NCBI GenBank assembly: GCA_947462535.1
Contig: CANHPN010000003.1
Coordinates: 59,875-123,874, forward strand
DNA length: 64,000 bases
Direction of reading: 5' to 3'
DNA from: Akkermansiaceae bacterium
GTDB taxonomy: Bacteria; Verrucomicrobiota; Verrucomicrobiia; Verrucomicrobiales; Akkermansiaceae
A program made the translations under genes and the position numbers. Under the pieces are notes generated by a model, which saw nothing but the letters and a program-made list of their open reading frames with translations, ran no database searches and had not been told where the DNA came from. Numbering within the stretch: the first letter of the stretch is position 1; every line of letters begins with the position of its first letter. Of the stretch, positions 1 to 7,580 are shown in pieces.

Positions 1-57
1 AAGTTGCGGCTTGGCAGGAGGGCCAATGCCGGATGCGATGGCCGGGAGATGATTTCC

Positions 58-2055
58 ATGACAGAAGGCCAACCGATCCCCGGATTCAGCGATGCGGTGC
101 GGGAGGCTTTTTCGCGGAAAGGCCTGCTGGCGAAATCGCGCGATTTCGAATACCGGCCGCAGCAGCAGGAGCTGGCAGTGGCGGTGGCGGAAGCGTTGAC
201 CGGCGCGAGTCCGCTGGTGGCCGAGGCGGGGACCGGGGTGGGGAAATCGCTGGCGTATCTGCTGCCGGCCGCGCGGTTCGCGCTGGAAACGGGGCGCAAG
301 GGAGTCATCTCGACGCACACGATCAACTTGCAGGAGCAGTTGGTGAGGAAGGATATCCCGATCGTGAGGAAAGTCCTCGGCGAGGAGCTGCCGGCGGTGC
401 TGTTGAAGGGGCGGCAGAATTATTTGTGCCCGCTGCGGCTGCGGCGGGCGTTCGAGCAATCGGCGGATCTTTTCACGAACACGGAGAACGACGAGCTGGA
501 GGCGATTGCCAAGTGGGCGGAAAAAACCCGCGATGGGACGCTGAGCGATTTGGATTTCCAGCCGCAGATGAAGGTCTGGCTGCAAGTGTGCAGCGAGGCG
601 CACCTCTGCACGGCGCGCCACTGCGGGCCGCGGGGGAACTGCTTTTTCCAGGAAGCCCGCAAGGCGGCGGCGGACGCAAAATTGATCGTGGTGAACCACA
701 CCTTGTTCTTCGCGCTACTGAATACGGACGACGAGCCGGAAGACGAGGAGGACGGGAAAAAGACCGGCGGGTTCCTGTTTCCTAACGATTTTGCGGTCCT
801 TGACGAGGCGCACACCATCGAGCAGGTGGCGGCGATCCAGCTCGGGCTGCGGGTGTCGCAGTCCGGGCTGCGCTTCGACCTGCAGCGGCTCTATCACCCG
901 AAGACGCGCAAGGGCTTGCTGAAGGCGTTCCGCAGGGCGTCGGCGCTGACGGCGGTGGAGTCCGCGCTGATCGCGGCGGACCGGTTTTTCCATCAGGTCG
1001 GGGATGTGGCGAAGTTCGGGAACTTCTCAAAGGAGTGCCGCATCCGCGAAACGGAGGTGGTGCCTAACACGCTGGCGGAGCCGTTGCGGAACCTGTGGCT
1101 GGAAATCGACAACCTCGCGGCGGACGAGGAGTCGGAGACGACCCGCTCCGAGCTGCAGGACGCGTCGCGGCGGCTGCGCGAGGCGCACGGCTCGATCGGG
1201 GTTTTCCTGGATCAGGCGACGGACGACAGCGTGTATTGGGTGGAGAAAAGCGGGCGCGACGAGCAGCAGTTCAGCCTGCACGCCGCGCCGGTGAACGTGG
1301 CGGACAAGCTGCGGCCGCTGTTGTTTTCCGGTAAAAAAAGCCTGGTGCTGACGAGCGCGACGCTCGGGGTGGGCGACCCGAAGCTCGGCTACTTCCGCGG
1401 CCGCGTGGGCGCGGAGAACGCCCGGGCGCTGTGCATCGGCAGTCCGTTCGACTATCAGCGGCAGATGAAGATCCGGATCTACAAGTCCGTGCCCGATCCG
1501 GGGACGCCGCGCTACGACGAACTGCTGGCGGAGGGCATCCGTCAGTCCGTGTTAGAGAGCGACGGCCGGGCCTTCGTGCTGTTTACCAGCTACCGGACGA
1601 TGCGCGACGCGGCGCAGCGGCTGGAGCACTTTTTCCGGACGCAGGGCTGGCGGGTTTTCATGCAGGGCGACGGCATGCCGCGGCACAAGATGATCGAGGA
1701 GTTCCGCAACGACGTGCACAGCGTGTTGTTCGGAACGGATAGTTTCTGGACCGGCGTGGACGTGCCGGGCGAGGCCTTGTCTAACGTGGTCGTGACGCGC
1801 CTGCCGTTCGCGGTGCCGGACCATCCGCTCACGGCCTCGCGGCTGGAAGCGATCGAGGCGGCAGGGGGGAATCCGTTCATGGAATACTCGGTGCCGGAGG
1901 CGATTTTGAAAATGCGCCAAGGCGTCGGCCGCCTGATCCGGACCGAGCGCGACAAGGGCCTGGTCTGCATTCTGGACAACCGCATTCTAACAAAACGCTA
2001 CGGCAAGGCCTTTCTGAAAGCCTTGCCGGACGCGCCGGTGGAAGTTATCGGTTAG
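58..2055 (+). CDS. dinG: DinG/YoaA-type ATP-dependent DNA helicase
   Basis: Superfamily 2 helicase of the Rad3/XPD type (about 665 aa), expected to unwind DNA 5'-3' during repair or removal of R-loops. Visible motifs: Walker A EAGTGVGKS near residue 56, four cysteines (NYLCP near 123, then CSEAHLC, RHCGP and GNC near 177-195) that fit the XPD/DinG iron-sulfur cluster, the DEAH box in LDEAHTIEQ near 247, and motif VI QGVGRLIR near the C-terminus. The ORF is open to a TTG at base 4. I chose ATG 58 because GGGAG lies 9 bases upstream; ATG 49 is equally possible. The stop overlaps the stop of the convergent aroD by 4 bases. Family assignment is firm; the exact DinG versus YoaA role is not decided. 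Confidence 0.9.
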   Translation: MTEGQPIPGFSDAVREAFSRKGLLAKSRDFEYRPQQQELAVAVAEALTGASPLVAEAGTGVGKSLAYLLPAARFALETGRKGVISTHTINLQEQLVRKDIPIVRKVLGEELPAVLLKGRQNYLCPLRLRRAFEQSADLFTNTENDELEAIAKWAEKTRDGTLSDLDFQPQMKVWLQVCSEAHLCTARHCGPRGNCFFQEARKAAADAKLIVVNHTLFFALLNTDDEPEDEEDGKKTGGFLFPNDFAVLDEAHTIEQVAAIQLGLRVSQSGLRFDLQRLYHPKTRKGLLKAFRRASALTAVESALIAADRFFHQVGDVAKFGNFSKECRIRETEVVPNTLAEPLRNLWLEIDNLAADEESETTRSELQDASRRLREAHGSIGVFLDQATDDSVYWVEKSGRDEQQFSLHAAPVNVADKLRPLLFSGKKSLVLTSATLGVGDPKLGYFRGRVGAENARALCIGSPFDYQRQMKIRIYKSVPDPGTPRYDELLAEGIRQSVLESDGRAFVLFTSYRTMRDAAQRLEHFFRTQGWRVFMQGDGMPRHKMIEEFRNDVHSVLFGTDSFWTGVDVPGEALSNVVVTRLPFAVPDHPLTASRLEAIEAAGGNPFMEYSVPEAILKMRQGVGRLIRTERDKGLVCILDNRILTKRYGKAFLKALPDAPVEVIG

Positions 2056-2768
2056 AGGCGGAACGGGACCAGCCGCGAGATGGCGGTTTTGAGCAGGCCG
2101 CTGTCCCACTGGCCGGGGGCGGTCGCGGTGGTGCCGAGGTAGCCGTAATTGAGGACGCTGCCGGATTGCGCGCACAGCAGCCGCGAGACCGGTGCCAGCG
2201 GCCCCATGCCCATGGTGGCGACCGGGAGCCCGTGATCCGCCAGTTGAAAATCCGCTAGCCGGGCGAGATCCGCCGGTGAGGCGAGCCTGGCGGCGGCCTT
2301 GAACACCGCGGCTCCGGCAGCCATCGCTTGTCTAGCGGATTCTGTCAGAATTGCGGGTTCGGGGAGCTTGTTGAAATCATGATAGGAAGCGATCCACGGG
2401 ATTTCCCGCTCTGCGAGTTCCTTCAAAAGAGCGCCCATCTCGGGGATGCTCGCCACCTCGATGTCGATCCACGCGGCCTGATCGAGCGCGCTCCGCAGCA
2501 AGCTCATCCGCGCCTCCGGGCCGATGGCAAGCGCGCCGCCTTCCTCGATCCGGCGCGCGGTGAACAGCAGCGGGATTTCCGACAAATGGCTCCATCGCGA
2601 GGGGGAGATTTCTCCGTCCTCGGCGCTTAAAAGATCCAGCCGGATTTCCGCGATGTCACAGCATTCCCGGACCGATGAGGCGGAGGCCTCGCGCAGGTCG
2701 CGCGAACTGCCAAAGCTCCCGACGACCCTCGGCTGCGGGGGGTCCAGCAGAAAATTCACGTGCGCCAT
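2052..2768 (-). CDS. aroD: Type I 3-dehydroquinate dehydratase
   Basis: Converts 3-dehydroquinate to 3-dehydroshikimate in the shikimate pathway through a Schiff base on lysine. About 238 aa, the usual length for the class I TIM-barrel enzyme. The family signatures are visible in order: EIRLD near the N-terminus, SYHDF carrying the catalytic histidine, and FKAAARL carrying the Schiff-base lysine, with a late GPLAPVSR stretch. The ORF extends upstream to a TTG, but translation most plausibly starts at the ATG of MAHVNF; no convincing ribosome binding site is present. It stands alone, convergent with dinG and divergent from the secretion locus, with no other aromatic biosynthesis gene adjacent (trpF lies about 41 kb away). 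Confidence 0.87.
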   Translation of the reverse strand: MAHVNFLLDPPQPRVVGSFGSSRDLREASASSVRECCDIAEIRLDLLSAEDGEISPSRWSHLSEIPLLFTARRIEEGGALAIGPEARMSLLRSALDQAAWIDIEVASIPEMGALLKELAEREIPWIASYHDFNKLPEPAILTESARQAMAAGAAVFKAAARLASPADLARLADFQLADHGLPVATMGMGPLAPVSRLLCAQSGSVLNYGYLGTTATAPGQWDSGLLKTAISRLVPFRL

Positions 2769-2925
2769 GGCCGAGTGATGCTTACCAAAACGCGGCTCGT
2801 CAACCGCTTGTGACCGAGACAAGGAGTAAATGTCATTACAGCGGACAAAATTTTATCCGGAATCCGTCATTTTCTCTCGTCAACCCGAAACCCAACTCCC
2901 TAGGTTCCTCCTAAACCCACACCGC

Positions 2926-3552
2926 ATGAACGCTCTGCTCCGTAATTCCTTCGCAATCACCGCCTTCGCATTCATCGCTGCACTCTCGATTGGAAGCGCA
3001 TCCGGCCAGGCTGCCAAGGTTGTTGGCGACAAACCGGCCTTTGACGATATTCCCTCCCCGGAGTTCGGAGGAGTCAAAAACAAGGGCTTCAAACCCAAGG
3101 ACTGGCTCGAAATCGAAGCCAAGCTCAACATCTCCCTCAGCCCGGAGCCGCCGACCAAGACCTGCGACAAGATCACCGTGAAGTGGTACATCGCGGTGAA
3201 AAACCCCGAGAAGTCCGGCACTTTCCTGCTTCTCACCAAGGACATCGACTACGTCAACGTGCCGTTGTCGGAAGACATCTACTGCTCGGTCTATCTTTCC
3301 CCGTCGTCGATCAAGCGGCTCACCGGCTTCGACCGGGCCGGCAAGGGTGCGGTCGAATACGTCGGCTACGAGGTGCTCATCAACGGTGAGAAAGTCGCCC
3401 AGGAAACCAGCAAGGGCAAAGTCGGCTGGTGGAATGCGGCTTCCGACAAGATTTCCCGCAGCGACAAAGTGCCGCTTCTCAACAAGACCGAGACGCCTTT
3501 CAGTCCGATGTGGTGGGACCGCTATGCGGAAGTCAGCGTGGAACGCCGCTGA
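2926..3552 (+). CDS. Secreted Amuc_1102-like protein of pilus/secretion locus
   Basis: First gene of the secretion-type operon. About 208 aa with a clear signal peptide (MNALLRNSFAITAF, hydrophobic to about residue 22, cleavage near SASGQA), so the mature protein should be periplasmic or outer-membrane facing. The body is a single beta-rich domain with conserved-looking stretches DWLEIEAKLNI, KWYIAVKNPEKSG and the end PMWWDRYAEVSV. Length, position directly before pilM and character match Akkermansia Amuc_1102. The ORF track starts at 2830, where AAGGAG sits only 3 bases before an ATG, but only the start at 2926 places the signal peptide at the N-terminus. No enzymatic motif is visible. Assignment by synteny and resemblance, not by search. 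Confidence 0.75.
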   Translation: MNALLRNSFAITAFAFIAALSIGSASGQAAKVVGDKPAFDDIPSPEFGGVKNKGFKPKDWLEIEAKLNISLSPEPPTKTCDKITVKWYIAVKNPEKSGTFLLLTKDIDYVNVPLSEDIYCSVYLSPSSIKRLTGFDRAGKGAVEYVGYEVLINGEKVAQETSKGKVGWWNAASDKISRSDKVPLLNKTETPFSPMWWDRYAEVSVERR

Positions 3553-3608
3553 GCGGATTTCTTGCCGTTTCACTTTCTCCAAGCCTTCTCTCCTATCTTT
3601 ACCGAATC

Positions 3609-5468
3609 ATGGCTGACAATCAGACCACCGTCGCACTCAACATCGGATCCCAGCGCATTGGCATGGCCGTTTTCGAAGTTTCGAAAAGCGGCAGCTTGAC
3701 CCTCACGGCTTATGGCTCCGAATCCATCGTCGCGGATCCCGCGCTCGACGCTTCCAAAATCTCCCAGACCCGGGTGGCCATCGCCGATCTCGCCCAGCGC
3801 CTCAAAGTTGGCAAGGCCAAGGCCCGCTGCGCGATCTCTGGCCAGTCGGTTTTCACTCGTTTCGTCAAGCTGCCGCCGCTGCAAGACGACAACATCGAGC
3901 AGCTGGTCACCTTCGAGGCGCAGCAGCACGTGCCTTTCCCGCTGCAGGAAGTCGTTTGGGATTACGAGCTCATCGAAGGCGCGCCCGAGAAGGAAGTGGT
4001 CATCGTCGCCATCAAGGCCGACGCGCTTGATGAAATCAACGCCGCCGTCAACGACAGCGGTCTCGGCACTGCGGAAGTCGATGTCGCCCCGATGGCGATT
4101 TACAACGCATTTCGCGCCACCTACGGCAATCCCGAGGAGCCGATTCTCCTGATCGATATCGGTGCGAAAACCAGCAACCTCCTCTACATCGAAGGCCGTC
4201 GGTTTTTCACTCGCAGCATTGCCATCGGCGGGGCGACGGTCACGGCGTCGATCGCCAAGGAATACGGCATCCCCTTCATGGAGGCCGAGCACCAGAAGAT
4301 CGCCAACGGCCTCGTCGCCTTGGGCGGCGGCCACACCGATCAATTGGACGAAGCGGTGGCGGCGCTCGCCACGGTGATCCGCAACGCCCTGACCCGCCTT
4401 CCCGCAGAAATTGCCCGGACGACCAATTATTACCGCAGCCAGCACGGCGGAAGCGCTCCCCGGCGCGTGCTTCTGGCTGGCGGAGGTGCCAATCTCCCAT
4501 ACACCCTCGAGTTTTTCGAAGAGAAGCTCAACCTCCCGGTCGAGTATTTCAACCCGGTCAGAAACGTCATCCTCGGCAAGAATGTCGATCCCGCCGTCGT
4601 CCAAAGCGAAGGCCACCTGATGGGTGAGCTCGTCGGGCTCGGCCTGCGCGGAATCGGAAAATCCGCCATCAACATCGATCTCGTGCCCCAGGTCGTCGAG
4701 CAGTCCCGCGCGGCGGACCGACGCAAGCCGTTCCTGATCGCGGCCGCCGCCGTCTTGTTGGGCGGGATCGCAGTATGGGCGGCTTTCGAAAACATCGCAG
4801 GCTCCAAAGCGACCGAAGAGGCGAATGCGATGGAGGGAACGCGCGAGACGTTGGCTCCGATCAAGGCGGGCATCGATCAACTTCTCAAAAAAGAGGACAG
4901 CCTCCGCCAGATCGCCACGGGCTACACCGATGCGGAATCCGCCCACGTGTTCTGGATGGACCTCCTGGCCGAAGTCCGCGGTGCCTTGGCCAGCGACGCG
5001 GTCTGGGTGACTGACCTGGAGCCTCTTCACGGCTACGTTCCGCCGCTGCCAGGTGCGAAAATCGCCAGCGGCAAGCCGGACGCCAAGGATCAGAGCGGCA
5101 AATCCGTCGTGAAGCCCGATTTTTCGGCCGCCACCTATGGCAGCTCCTCGATGGTGGATCTCAAGATCGAGGCACCCGTCCAAGGTAAAAAACCGGCCAC
5201 TGCCGCCACCGCGTTGACCGCCAACGCCGTCCGCATCAGAGGCTTCTGGCGCGAGACGGCCAAAAGCCAGAACGTGGTTTCCGAGCTCTTGAAAAACCTG
5301 CGGGATAAATCCATCGTTTTCCGCTTCAAGGTCAAGGACGCCAAAGGCGCGGAGATCGTCCTCAACGACGATCAAATCCTCAACATCACCGTGGCGGGCA
5401 AGGCCGGCGAGCTGGGCCTGCCTTTTGAAATCACCCTGCCTCTGGCCCGCGAAGTCGCTATCAAGTAG
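3609..5468 (+). CDS. pilM: PilM-like ATPase fused to a PilN-like membrane domain (Amuc_1101-like)
   Basis: Cytoplasmic actin-like assembly protein of type IV pilus/type II secretion inner-membrane platforms. The start MADNQTTVALNIGSQRIGMAV opens the actin-like fold; phosphate-binding and adenosine motifs are seen at LLIDIGAKTSNLLYIE and RRVLLAGGGANLPYT. At about residue 374-394 comes a hydrophobic helix (PFLIAAAAVLLGGIAVWAAF) followed by roughly 225 periplasmic residues with a coiled-coil start, which is the arrangement of PilN. So this 619-aa protein appears to combine PilM and PilN, usually separate genes. The ORF runs upstream to 3429 inside the previous gene; ATG 3609 is chosen because the actin-like fold begins immediately. 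It is followed 28 bases later by the Amuc_1100-like gene. Confidence 0.85.
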   Translation: MADNQTTVALNIGSQRIGMAVFEVSKSGSLTLTAYGSESIVADPALDASKISQTRVAIADLAQRLKVGKAKARCAISGQSVFTRFVKLPPLQDDNIEQLVTFEAQQHVPFPLQEVVWDYELIEGAPEKEVVIVAIKADALDEINAAVNDSGLGTAEVDVAPMAIYNAFRATYGNPEEPILLIDIGAKTSNLLYIEGRRFFTRSIAIGGATVTASIAKEYGIPFMEAEHQKIANGLVALGGGHTDQLDEAVAALATVIRNALTRLPAEIARTTNYYRSQHGGSAPRRVLLAGGGANLPYTLEFFEEKLNLPVEYFNPVRNVILGKNVDPAVVQSEGHLMGELVGLGLRGIGKSAINIDLVPQVVEQSRAADRRKPFLIAAAAVLLGGIAVWAAFENIAGSKATEEANAMEGTRETLAPIKAGIDQLLKKEDSLRQIATGYTDAESAHVFWMDLLAEVRGALASDAVWVTDLEPLHGYVPPLPGAKIASGKPDAKDQSGKSVVKPDFSAATYGSSSMVDLKIEAPVQGKKPATAATALTANAVRIRGFWRETAKSQNVVSELLKNLRDKSIVFRFKVKDAKGAEIVLNDDQILNITVAGKAGELGLPFEITLPLAREVAIK

Positions 5469-5496
5469 TCTTCGTCAACAATTTGCCTTCTGAAAT

Positions 5497-6441
5497 ATGA
5501 GTTGGATCAAGGATAACAAGTTCATCTTCGCCCTCGTGGGAGGAACCCTCGCGGGTGCCATCCTGCTGATTTTCGCGGGCACCCAAGGCTCCAGCCGCTA
5601 CGCGCAGGCCAAGGAGAAATTCGACGCCGCAGCCGCCGATGCCGCCAGCTTCGAAAATCTCGCGCTCTATCCGACCGCCGCTAACCGCGACGCCAAGCGC
5701 AAGGCGCTTGACGGTTACCGCAAATCGGTGGACTCCCTCCAGATCGCCTTCGCGCCATTCCGTCCCAAGGAAATCGCCAACATCAGCCCGCAGGAATTCA
5801 CGACGCGCGTGCTGGCCGCCAACACGGAGGTCCGCAAGGCCTTCGAGGACGCCGGAGCCACAATCCCGGAAGCGTTTTTCGTCGGCTTTGAAGGTTACAA
5901 AACCTCGCTGGCTCCGGCCAAGACCACCGGGGTTCTCGACTATCAGCTCGCTTCCATCAAGCACCTGATGCTTGAGCTGGCCAAGGCCAAGCCCGCCGGC
6001 TTGAAGAACCTCCATCGCCCCGCCCTGCCCGAAGAAGAGGGCAAGGAATACAAGCCTTCCGCCACCGCCGTCGCGCGGCCGTTTCCGTTGGAAATCGCCT
6101 TCGTCGGCCCCGAGAAATCGGCCCGCGAGTTCCTTTCCGCCATCACCAAGCCAGAGAACCAGTTTGTCGTGATCCGCTCGCTCCGCGTCACCAACGACAA
6201 AAAAGATCCACCGCGGACCGCCGACGCCAAGTTTGACAAGCCGACAGCTCCCGCCAAGGCCGCAGATGTCTTCGGCGGAGGATTCGTGCTGCCGGGCGAT
6301 GATGCCGCCGCCCCGGCGGGGCAAGCCCCCAAAACCGCTGACACCAGCCGGATTCTCGCACAAGTTCTTGGAAACGAGCAGGTCCAAGTGTTTATCCGGC
6401 TTGATGTCCTCCAATTTCTTCCTGCGAAGAAACTCCCTTAA
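5497..6441 (+). CDS. Amuc_1100-like membrane-anchored protein, PilO-like position
   Basis: 314 aa, close to the length of Akkermansia Amuc_1100 (about 317 aa), with the same layout. It has a start of the type MSWIKDN, one N-terminal transmembrane helix (about residues 9-28, FALVGGTLAGAILLIFAG), a helical coiled stretch, a motif like LYPTAANRDAKRKALDGY, then a core ending FPLEIAFVG...VVIRSLRV and an Ala/Pro-rich linker before NEQVQVFIRLDVLQFLP. Structural work on Amuc_1100 relates it to PilO-like assembly proteins, and the gene occupies the pilO position here between pilM/N and the later genes. Expected topology: short cytoplasmic end, bulk in the periplasm. Whether it has host-signalling activity like Amuc_1100 cannot be judged from sequence. 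Confidence 0.85.
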   Translation: MSWIKDNKFIFALVGGTLAGAILLIFAGTQGSSRYAQAKEKFDAAAADAASFENLALYPTAANRDAKRKALDGYRKSVDSLQIAFAPFRPKEIANISPQEFTTRVLAANTEVRKAFEDAGATIPEAFFVGFEGYKTSLAPAKTTGVLDYQLASIKHLMLELAKAKPAGLKNLHRPALPEEEGKEYKPSATAVARPFPLEIAFVGPEKSAREFLSAITKPENQFVVIRSLRVTNDKKDPPRTADAKFDKPTAPAKAADVFGGGFVLPGDDAAAPAGQAPKTADTSRILAQVLGNEQVQVFIRLDVLQFLPAKKLP

Positions 6442-6467
6442 CCCTGACAACCGCCCATCTCCCGACC

Positions 6468-7520
6468 ATGTCCTGGTTTGCAAAGAATTACGAAAAAGCC
6501 GCCCTCGCCGGAGCCGTCGCGGCAGCCCTCGGCCTCGCCTTCTTGGGTTACTCCAAGTTTTCAAGGGTCGAGCAAGACTTCGGCGCGGGCCTCAAGGGCC
6601 AGGGTAGCAACAACGCCGCCGTCCGCGATGCCGATCTCATCCCCAAGACGGTCTCGTCCCTCAACCTCGACCGCGCCTGGAACCAGGCGCTTGACGGCGA
6701 CCGGCCGGTGGACCTGTTCACCGGTATCCCGCTGTTTGTCTCCAGCCTCGCGCCGGAAAAACCGATCGACCTGCTGAAGGACGCTCCCGTCCATCCGCCG
6801 ATCCCCAACATCTGGTGGATTGAGAACCGCCTCGACCCCGGTTTCGCCGATTCTCCGGGCCGGGATCCCGATCAGGATGGTTTCTCCAACCTCGAGGAAT
6901 TCCAAGCCAGGACCGATCCCAACAACGCCAAGTCGGTTCCCTCCCTGATCGGCAAGCTGATGTATCTGAGGGACGAAAGCCTCGGCTGGGTGCTCCGTCC
7001 GGGATACGGATCGGATGGGAAGTTCCCGTTCAACTATCAGGACACCAAGGGCGGATTCAACAAGACCGGAGCCGCTGACATGATCGCTCCCGACGGGCTC
7101 TTCTTCGCAAAACCTCCGATGAAAGGCCGCTTCAAGCTCCTCGGCTCGGAAGTCCGCAAGGAGCTCAACAAGAAGATCAACATCGAGATGGAAATCACCA
7201 TCGTGCGGATTGAGGACCAGCGTCCGAACAAAAAGGGCGTCGTCTATGAATTCCCGGCACCGCTCTCCGAGGACCGAAGGAACGATTACCTGAAATACGA
7301 CCGCACGGCCGTTTTCTCCCTCGAAGCGCTCGGCCTCAACGGCAAGGAGTTCATGGTCGAGGAAAACACCCAATTCGCGCTTCCACCCGACAGCCCGAAA
7401 AAAGACTACCTCGCCAAGATCGTGACTCCCGAGTCGGTGACCATCGAATACACCAGTCCAACCGGGGAGACCAAAACCTTCCAGATTGGCAAGGGCGGTC
7501 TCGCCGCAGCCGCAGAATAG
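6468..7520 (+). CDS. Amuc_1099-like periplasmic protein, PilP position
   Basis: 350 aa, starting MSWFAKNYEKAALAG with a single transmembrane helix (about residues 9-28), the rest predicted periplasmic. A calcium-loop-like stretch DPDQDGFSNLEEFQARTDP lies near residue 133-151, the same DxDxDG type of motif repeated in the giant protein downstream. The C-terminal half (from about 180) is beta-rich with no catalytic motif. The gene lies between the Amuc_1100-like gene and the secretin, with spacings of 26 and 60 bases, so it holds the position of pilP in pilMNOPQ operons. PilP links the inner-membrane complex to the secretin; by position the same bridging role is inferred here. No sequence similarity to PilP itself is claimed. 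Confidence 0.75.
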   Translation: MSWFAKNYEKAALAGAVAAALGLAFLGYSKFSRVEQDFGAGLKGQGSNNAAVRDADLIPKTVSSLNLDRAWNQALDGDRPVDLFTGIPLFVSSLAPEKPIDLLKDAPVHPPIPNIWWIENRLDPGFADSPGRDPDQDGFSNLEEFQARTDPNNAKSVPSLIGKLMYLRDESLGWVLRPGYGSDGKFPFNYQDTKGGFNKTGAADMIAPDGLFFAKPPMKGRFKLLGSEVRKELNKKINIEMEITIVRIEDQRPNKKGVVYEFPAPLSEDRRNDYLKYDRTAVFSLEALGLNGKEFMVEENTQFALPPDSPKKDYLAKIVTPESVTIEYTSPTGETKTFQIGKGGLAAAAE

Positions 7521-7580
7521 AATCTTTCAATAAATCGCTTTCCAAACCTCGAAAACATCTCCAGAAAACTCCATCTTAAT

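Noticed and set aside
1-2055. Impression that CTAAC/GTTAG and rare TTA/CTA leucine codons are over-represented
   Set aside because: A rough expectation from base composition gives several per 2 kb, about what is seen; a k-mer count would be needed to claim more.
3570-5375. 601-aa ORF antisense to pilM
   Set aside because: Arg/Asp/Gly/Val-rich antisense shadow of a GC-rich gene; the plus strand encodes a recognisable protein family.
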